Assembly (NCBI GenBank): GCA_002431845.1
Contig: DJEH01000014.1
Location: 1-14,520, forward strand
Length of the DNA: 14,520 bases
Direction of reading: 5' to 3'
Origin: Prevotellaceae bacterium UBA5903
GTDB taxonomy: Bacteria > Bacteroidota > Bacteroidia > Bacteroidales > Bacteroidaceae
Below, one piece after another: positions 6,742-11,664 of the stretch. The notes beneath the pieces are model-generated. The model searched no databases. It saw nothing but the letters and a program-made list of their open reading frames with translations, and was not told the origin of the DNA. The translations under genes and the position numbers were made by a program. Each line of letters opens with the position of its first letter. The first letter of the stretch is position 1.

Positions 6742-7938
6742 TTATGCCAAAATAGAATAGTCGGCAGCCTCAATAGCCTTGCGCAATTGGTCGATATGCT
6801 CTTGGTTGCGTGTTTCGAGTACCATGCGTAGGTTGCAAGAGTTTACGTCGGGGCTCTCGCCATTACGCTCGTGGTGAATAGATATTATGTTGGCTCCAAG
6901 CTTGCAAATTACTTGGCATAGGCCTAACAACGAGCCGGGGCGATCTGCCATTTCGATAAGCATTTCGGTGGTACGTCCTCCCTTCATCAAGCCACGGTTG
7001 ATAACGCGGCTCAAGATAGTTACATCGATGTTACCACCGCTCACAATACAACATACATTTTTGCCCTTGATGTCTATTTTATTAAACATTGCCGCTGCCA
7101 CGCTCACGGCACCTGCACCTTCGGCAATCAGTTTGTGCTGCTCAATAAGTGCTAAGATAGCAGCACAAATTTCGTCTTCGGTCACACTCACAATGTCGTC
7201 AACATACTGCTGGCAGAGTTCAAAGGTGTGTTGCCCAGGCTCTTTTACGGCTATACCATCGGCTATGGTAAGCACACTTGCAAGCGTCTCAATTTGGTTG
7301 TGATCTACGCTATTGAGCATACTTGGAGCGCCTTGAGCTTGCACGCCCACCACGCGTACCGAGGGCTTGAGCGCCTTTACTGCATATGCCACACCACTTG
7401 CCAAACCGCCCCCACCGATAGGCACAAATATTACATCAATATCGGGATTTTCGTTGAGTATTTCCATGCCCACGGTGCCTTGTCCTGCAATCACTTCTTC
7501 GTCGTCGAAGGGGTGAATAAAGGTCATGTGCTTCTCTTCGTTGAGTTGCATGGCACGTGCGTAAGCATCGTCGTATACGCCTGGCACAAGGCACACCTCT
7601 GCACCCATTTCGCGCGTAGCCTCAACCTTCGAGATGGGTGCCCCCGATGGCATACATATCAACGCCGGAATGCCATAACGCTTAGCAGCCAAAGCCACGC
7701 CTTGTGCATGGTTGCCCGCAGAGCAAGCTATTACGCCGTGTGCCTTCTCTTCGTCGCTGAGCTGAGATATTTTGAAACCTGCACCACGCACCTTAAACGA
7801 GCCAGTTACTTGCAGGTTTTCGGGTTTCAAAAAAACGTTGGCTTCGGGGTTTATCTTTTGTGTAGGTATGAGTTGCGTTTTGCGAATAACGTCCTTTAAC
7901 ACGGTCGAAGCCTTGTATATTGAGTCGAGTGTTAACAT
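6742..7938 (-). CDS. ilvA: threonine ammonia-lyase (threonine dehydratase) with one ACT domain
   Basis: 398 residues. It is a PLP enzyme that deaminates L-threonine to 2-oxobutanoate, the entry to isoleucine synthesis. K49 in GSFKVRGA is the Schiff-base lysine; SAGNHAQG (73-80), the phosphate-binding glycine loop IGGGGLA (174-180) and S300 in VSGGN (ligand to the pyridine nitrogen) are all present. Residues about 325-397 are a single ACT domain (MADRPGSLLGL onward, then ISIHHER). The roughly 400-residue, one-ACT form lies between E. coli IlvA (about 514 residues, two regulatory ACT-like domains) and TdcB (about 329, none), so feedback control is possible but its ligand cannot be read here. 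No other branched-chain amino acid genes are adjacent. It starts 66 bp after the ModF-like gene with no clear promoter between. Confidence 0.95.
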   Translation of the reverse strand: MLTLDSIYKASTVLKDVIRKTQLIPTQKINPEANVFLKPENLQVTGSFKVRGAGFKISQLSDEEKAHGVIACSAGNHAQGVALAAKRYGIPALICMPSGAPISKVEATREMGAEVCLVPGVYDDAYARAMQLNEEKHMTFIHPFDDEEVIAGQGTVGMEILNENPDIDVIFVPIGGGGLASGVAYAVKALKPSVRVVGVQAQGAPSMLNSVDHNQIETLASVLTIADGIAVKEPGQHTFELCQQYVDDIVSVTEDEICAAILALIEQHKLIAEGAGAVSVAAAMFNKIDIKGKNVCCIVSGGNIDVTILSRVINRGLMKGGRTTEMLIEMADRPGSLLGLCQVICKLGANIISIHHERNGESPDVNSCNLRMVLETRNQEHIDQLRKAIEAADYSILA

Positions 7939-8003
7939 ATTATATTGTGTATATTAAAGGTTAAAGAGTTTTCAAAAAAATTACTTAAGACCTCCTTGTT
8001 TAC

Positions 8004-9473
8004 CTACTGGTTCTTTTTAAGCTTAAGTGTGTGGTCTATGCATTGTGGCAACTCCTCCTCATAGTGTGTCACCATGATAAGTGTTTTTGAGGGGTTTTGC
8101 ATATAGCGGTCTATCAATGCTTGTGCACGTAGTCGATAACGATTATCAAGTCCGTGGAAAGGCTCGTCAAGGATGAGCAAATCAGGACATTTCACAAAGG
8201 CTCGCACAAGGAGCACAAGCCGCTGTTCGCCCGACGAAAGGTGCATATAGTTGCGTTCGGCAAGGTGAGCAGCACCAAAAGCCTCCATCCACTCCATACA
8301 CTGTTCGCGTTCGGTGGCCGAGGGCCGTTTGTAAAGGCCTATGGTGTCGTGCATGCCACTTGCCACAATGTCGATAGCTGGCAACGGACGGCGGTAAGTA
8401 GAGAATATTTCGGGCGATACGTAGCCAATGTGTTTTTTAATTTCCCAAATGCTTTCACCTTGTCCGCGTTTGTTGCCAAATAGCCTTATGTCGCAAGCAT
8501 AGCCTTGTGGATTGTCGGCACACACCAATGATAGGAGTGTACTCTTGCCCGCACCATTTTCGCCCATAAGCGCCCAGTGTTCGCCACGTTTCACATTCCA
8601 ATTAAGATTGTGCAGAATGGTGCGTTTACCATATTGTATGTGTATGTTTCTAAAGTCTATCACGTCAGCACCATCAGCCGTTACAGACTCGTTGATTTGG
8701 GGTAGTGCCCAAGTGGCCATTTCGTCGTTGCGCTCATCATTACCTGCGCATTCCGATAAAAACTGCTGAAGCGATATAGGCGACTCTACCAACTTGTTTT
8801 CAACCCACACCACCTTGTTGATAAATGCTGGAATATCTTGTTTACGGCTCACCACGAGCACCAAGGTTATGCTCTTTGACAACTTTTCGAGTACGCGCGT
8901 AAGCATCAGGCGTGCATCTTTATCAAGACCAATGTAAGGGTTGTCCACAATAAGCACTTGCGGACTCGACATAAGCATCTTTGCCAATTGCATACGGCGC
9001 AACTCGCCGCTCGATAGCAAATTGATGGGCTTTTCGGCATGTTCAAAGATGCCCAAATCGTTGAGTAGCTCTTGGTTGGGCCATTCATCAGTAGAAGCGT
9101 GGTTGGCTGGTTGCCAAGCATTAAAGGCTTGTTGCAACACTTCGTTTACCATTGGGAACACCTGTTCGTCGGCCTGGTTCCATCGTTGCTGATAGTAGGC
9201 AGGCTCGTTGCCACCATACACATCTCTAAAGGTAACAAGTCTGACGTTGTTTGCCGCCTTATTGCCCAAAGTGCCAAAATCATATTTCATAGCATCGCCC
9301 AATAAGGGGTGCGCTCCTGTTAATATATCAACAAAGAGCGATTTACCGCCCCCATTTGGTCCGCATATAGCCATGCTTTCGCCCTTAGCAAGTTCAAAGT
9401 TGAGTGGCGAGGCTAAGCGATAATCAGGGTGGCGCGTCACGCCATTGGTTATCTTTATGAGTGTATTTGCCAT
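8004..9473 (-). CDS. modF: ModF-like protein with two ATP-binding cassettes
   Basis: 489 residues, close to E. coli ModF (490), with which it shares order and many blocks, notably GAGKSTLLSLV, SIWEIKKHIGYVS (341-353) and the LILDEP block near the end. No membrane segment or permease gene accompanies it. ModF/PhrA-type proteins are soluble tandem ATPases of poorly known function, linked to molybdenum genes in E. coli; no mod genes are seen here. Cassette 1: Walker A GPNGGGKS (38-45), signature LSSGELRR (153-160), Walker B VLIVDNP (173-179). The catalytic glutamate is N178 and the switch histidine is replaced (VSR, R210), so this site probably binds but does not hydrolyse ATP. Cassette 2 is intact: GENGAGKST (304-312), LSSGEQR (412-418), LLILDEP (432-438), H470. 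It is first of the five-gene run, with its own promoter. Confidence 0.85.
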   Translation of the reverse strand: MANTLIKITNGVTRHPDYRLASPLNFELAKGESMAICGPNGGGKSLFVDILTGAHPLLGDAMKYDFGTLGNKAANNVRLVTFRDVYGGNEPAYYQQRWNQADEQVFPMVNEVLQQAFNAWQPANHASTDEWPNQELLNDLGIFEHAEKPINLLSSGELRRMQLAKMLMSSPQVLIVDNPYIGLDKDARLMLTRVLEKLSKSITLVLVVSRKQDIPAFINKVVWVENKLVESPISLQQFLSECAGNDERNDEMATWALPQINESVTADGADVIDFRNIHIQYGKRTILHNLNWNVKRGEHWALMGENGAGKSTLLSLVCADNPQGYACDIRLFGNKRGQGESIWEIKKHIGYVSPEIFSTYRRPLPAIDIVASGMHDTIGLYKRPSATEREQCMEWMEAFGAAHLAERNYMHLSSGEQRLVLLVRAFVKCPDLLILDEPFHGLDNRYRLRAQALIDRYMQNPSKTLIMVTHYEEELPQCIDHTLKLKKNQ

Positions 9474-9503
9474 CTTATGGAGTTTGATTTTATAATCCGT
9501 TTA

Positions 9504-9534
9504 CAAAAATAGTGCAAGGCGAACACAGAGCAAA
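9504..9534 (-). promoter_or_regulatory. promoter of the modF-ilvA-GT14-ABCF-nadB run
   Basis: On the minus strand TTTG (9534-9531), 19 bp, then TATTTTTG (9511-9504), a full consensus match, placing the start of transcription about 24 bp before the modF-like start codon. No equally good promoter was found in the four downstream gaps. Confidence 0.7.
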
Positions 9535-9845
9535 GTTTACTTTGATATGCTGAGCCGAAGCCTATTTTATGCAAAAGTAAGCATTCTTCCTTAAAAAGCC
9601 ACACTCTTGCCTCTAAAGATGTGAGCAGAGTATTTATAGATCCACATGGAAATGATTCGTATAAATGCAATTTTTGCTTTTAAAAAAAACATTTCATCGC
9701 CCCTTCACAACTACAGAAACATAGCGATAATAACTCCCAAAATGGTAACTTTTATTGACATTTTAAACTTTCAAAATAGAGAAAAATCTGTAATCTCGTT
9801 ATTTACACACCTCATATTATTAGGTCAAAAAAATTGGCACGAACG
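9535..9845. other. divergent intergenic DNA, upstream half
   Basis: AT-rich DNA with no credible gene. Small frames exist on both strands (for example 9646-9849 plus and 9455-9670 minus), but they lack any recognisable composition or motif, and the minus one overlaps the modF-like start. TACTTTTG at 9579-9572 (minus) resembles a second -7 box but lacks a -33 partner. Confidence 0.5.
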
Positions 9846-9957
9846 CTAAGGATACGTATCCTTATGTTCCCATAACACGTTTATAAGCACCTAAGGATAC
9901 GTATGCTTAGCACCTAAGGATACGTATCCTTAGGGCATTACAACACGTTTATAAGCA
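9846..9957. repeat. array of three 18-bp palindromes and two 16-bp direct repeats
   Basis: TAAGGATACGTATCCTTA is present as a perfect palindrome at 9847-9864 and 9915-9932 (the latter extends to a 22-bp palindrome, 9913-9934). A third copy at 9892-9909 has one changed base (GTATG instead of GTATC). AACACGTTTATAAGCA follows the first and third palindromes at 9874-9889 and 9942-9957. Palindrome and direct repeat share the same 68-bp period, with a 10-bp gap (including an 8-bp variable spacer) between them in both units. An inverted copy of AACACGTT lies at 9994-10001. No U tract follows, so these are not ordinary terminators. They could be a multi-site operator, a replication/segregation element or an intergenic repeat family; nothing in the window decides. 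Confidence 0.9.
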
Positions 9958-10182
9958 ACAAACAACACAAAGTCAACGTCACAACAAAGCATTAACGTGT
10001 TGATTATCAGCGCATTAAGACAAATTCGCCATAAATTCAAAAAAATGGCTCACGCACTTTTATTTTTCAAAACAACGAAATTATGAGCATTTCAAATTTT
10101 TAACACCATGTTTGCCAACGCCAATCCTTGTCTATAGATAGTTAATGATTTGCTTTATCTAAAAATTTTTTTTGTCTATTAC
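9958..10182. other. divergent intergenic DNA, downstream half
   Basis: No gene is seen. The stretch is AT-rich with several A and T runs; the longest ATG-started frame noticed is about 13 codons. It carries the inverted AACGTGTT (9994-10001), which echoes the direct repeats of the array, and otherwise leads into the perR promoter. Confidence 0.45.
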
Positions 10183-10213
10183 TTGCATGGTATTTATATT
10201 TTATCTACTTTTG
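10183..10213 (+). promoter_or_regulatory. promoter of perR-rbr
   Basis: TTG at 10183-10185, 20 bp, then TACTTTTG at 10206-10213. The predicted start of transcription is about 35 bp before the perR start codon. The 115-bp gap between perR and the rubrerythrin gene has no comparable promoter, so this one probably serves both. Confidence 0.65.
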
Positions 10214-10235
10214 CATCGAAATCAAGATTGAAATG

Positions 10236-10251
10236 ATTACAAATGTATAAT
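10236..10251. promoter_or_regulatory. possible PerR operator in the perR leader
   Basis: ATTACAAATGTATAAT is an imperfect palindrome (six of eight base pairs match), located between the predicted transcription start and the perR start codon. PerR boxes are AT-rich imperfect palindromes of about 15 bp, and PerR genes are often autoregulated. In DNA this AT-rich the match could be chance. Confidence 0.3.
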
Positions 10252-10255
10252 TAAT

Positions 10256-10699
10256 ATGGATGCAAACAATGTATTGAACTACCTGTTCCACCACGGCATA
10301 AAGCCCTCCATTCAGCGCATGGCTGTTATGAGCTACCTGATGGAGCATCGCACGCATCCAACGGCAGACGAGATATATAATGCGCTACACATATCTATGC
10401 CTACCCTATCAAAGACTACAGTGTATAACACACTCAAACTCTTAACCGACAAGGGAGCGGCATTGCAACTTACCATTGACGAAAAAAACTGCTGTTTCGA
10501 CGCAGACGTCACTCCCCATGCGCATTTTCTCTGCACCAGGTGCGGCAAGGTGTACGACATGCCTCTTACCAACAAACTGCTCTGCAAAGATGCCGACATT
10601 CCTAAAAATTTTAGGGTAGACGAGGCACAGTTATACTTTAGAGGTTGTTGCCCCGTATGTGCTAAAGCCGAAAAGGAACACAACAAGAGTATTTCGTAA
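10256..10699 (+). CDS. perR: PerR-type peroxide-sensing repressor (Fur family)
   Basis: 147 residues, the size of B. subtilis PerR (145). The N-terminal winged helix includes GIKPSIQRMAVMSYL (14-28), HPTADEIY (34-41) and the recognition helix region KTTVYNTLKLL (53-63). All five regulatory metal ligands of PerR have counterparts: H34, D82, H88, H90 and D101 (B. subtilis H37, D85, H91, H93, D104), including the aspartate at the last position that separates PerR from most Fur proteins. H34 and H88 correspond to the histidines oxidised by peroxide. The structural zinc site is CTRC (93-96) and CPVC (132-135). It is expected to repress peroxide-defence genes with Fe or Mn bound; the next gene, a rubrerythrin, is a classic target. 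Fur remains possible but less likely. Confidence 0.88.
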   Translation: MDANNVLNYLFHHGIKPSIQRMAVMSYLMEHRTHPTADEIYNALHISMPTLSKTTVYNTLKLLTDKGAALQLTIDEKNCCFDADVTPHAHFLCTRCGKVYDMPLTNKLLCKDADIPKNFRVDEAQLYFRGCCPVCAKAEKEHNKSIS

Positions 10700-10814
10700 A
10701 AGAAATCAACTTCTCAAACAACGAACAAGACAATACGTCTGGCACACACTCTACCGAGAGAATGCCCGACGACAAGACAACATTACATAACAATCTAACA
10801 AAACATAACTCATC

Positions 10815-11369
10815 ATGAAAAAGAAATTTATTTGCACCGTTTGTGGCTACGTTTACGAAGGCGAACACGCTCCCGAAAAATGCCCTATGTGTGGCGTTCC
10901 TGCTTCTAAGTTTAAGGAAATAACCGAAGACACCAAACTTCAGTTTGTTGCCGAACACGAAATCGGTGTGGCTAAAGGTTGCGACGAAGAAATGATAAAG
11001 GACCTCAACGCTCACTTCTCTGGCGAGTGCACCGAGGTAGGTATGTATCTTGCCATGAGTCGCCAAGCCGACCGCGAGGGCTATCCCGAAATTGCCGAAG
11101 CTTTTAAGCGCTATGCTTGGGAAGAGGCAGAACATGCTTCGAAATTTGCCGAACTACTTGGCGACCTTGTTTGGGACACTAAAACCAACCTTGAAAAGCG
11201 CATGAATGCCGAAGCTGGTGCATGCGAAGACAAAGCTCGCATCGCAAAACGCGCTAAGGAACTCAACCTCGACGCCATTCACGACACTGTTCACGAAATG
11301 GCTCGCGACGAAGCACGCCATGGTCGTGGTTTCGAAGGACTCTACAACCGCTACTTTGCTAAGAAGTAA
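10815..11369 (+). CDS. rbr: reverse rubrerythrin (NADH-linked peroxide reductase)
   Basis: 184 residues. The rubredoxin domain comes first: C7-x-x-C10 and C23-x-x-C26 bind one iron. A ferritin-like four-helix di-iron domain follows (about 60-182): candidate ligands are E71 or E74, E104 and H107 in EEAEHA, a glutamate near 128-138, and E166-x-x-H169 in DEARH, with HEMARDEARHGRGFEG as the closing hallmark. This order is reversed from classical rubrerythrin and is typical of the proteins of clostridia and Bacteroidales that reduce hydrogen peroxide to water with NADH-derived electrons. The electron donor is not encoded here. It lies 115 bp after perR on the same strand, without a promoter of its own and with a strong terminator after it, so peroxide control through PerR is a reasonable inference. 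Confidence 0.93.
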   Translation: MKKKFICTVCGYVYEGEHAPEKCPMCGVPASKFKEITEDTKLQFVAEHEIGVAKGCDEEMIKDLNAHFSGECTEVGMYLAMSRQADREGYPEIAEAFKRYAWEEAEHASKFAELLGDLVWDTKTNLEKRMNAEAGACEDKARIAKRAKELNLDAIHDTVHEMARDEARHGRGFEGLYNRYFAKK

Positions 11370-11435
11370 ACCATACATTCATATCTCCTTTTCGTAAATG
11401 ACATATTTTTTGCAGCAAACATGTCATAAATAATA

Positions 11436-11488
11436 GCAAATGCTTGGCTCCTAAGTGATACACTTTAGAACCAAGCATTTGCTTTTTT
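11436..11488 (+). terminator. terminator of perR-rbr
   Basis: A 12-bp perfect stem, GCAAATGCTTGG (11436-11447) with CCAAGCATTTGC (11471-11482), continued by an inner stem CTAAGTG / CACTTTAG with one bulge and an ATA loop, followed by six T (11483-11488). It is a textbook intrinsic terminator 66 bp after the rubrerythrin stop. Confidence 0.9.
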
Positions 11489-11583
11489 ATCATAGTTTCA
11501 TCCTTGCTTACTTACCCTATACATTCTTGTTCATTTTGTTCTTTTTTGCGGTGTGTAAGACTTTTAACAAACATTAATATAAC

Positions 11584-11617
11584 GGGGGGGGTAATTGCAT
11601 AATATTGCCTACTTTTG
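11584..11617 (+). promoter_or_regulatory. promoter of the BspA-like gene with an 8-G tract
   Basis: TACTTTTG at 11610-11617 matches the -7 consensus, 47 bp before the start codon. The place where the -33 TTTG should be (about 11586-11590) is inside an uninterrupted run of eight G (11584-11591), and no TTTG is found at the proper distance. A tract of this kind can change length during replication and so change promoter strength. Confidence 0.6.
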
Positions 11618-11664
11618 CTATAAAATTAATACTAAAATGTTTTATTAATCAAAAATCTACAAGC

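Noticed and set aside
7990..7997. Perfect Shine-Dalgarno sequence AAGGAGGT on the minus strand between the modF-like gene and ilvA
   Set aside because: It lies 52 bp before the ilvA start codon and no usable start codon follows within the proper distance; Bacteroidetes rarely rely on such sites, so it is most likely chance.
9455..9670. 71-residue minus-strand frame
   Set aside because: It runs across the modF-like promoter into the first codons of that gene in another frame; the promoter and the well-matched ATPase start make it implausible.
9646..9849. 67-residue plus-strand frame in the divergent region
   Set aside because: No promoter, no recognisable motif, and a composition expected of AT-rich intergenic DNA (many Phe, Ile, Asn, Lys).
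9846..9957. CRISPR array
   Set aside because: The repeats are perfect palindromes with unequal gaps of 2-27 bp, with one shared spacer element; there are no uniform unique spacers and no cas genes.
10662..11135. 157-residue minus-strand frame
   Set aside because: It is fully antisense to the rubrerythrin gene and the end of perR, both of which are clearly real.
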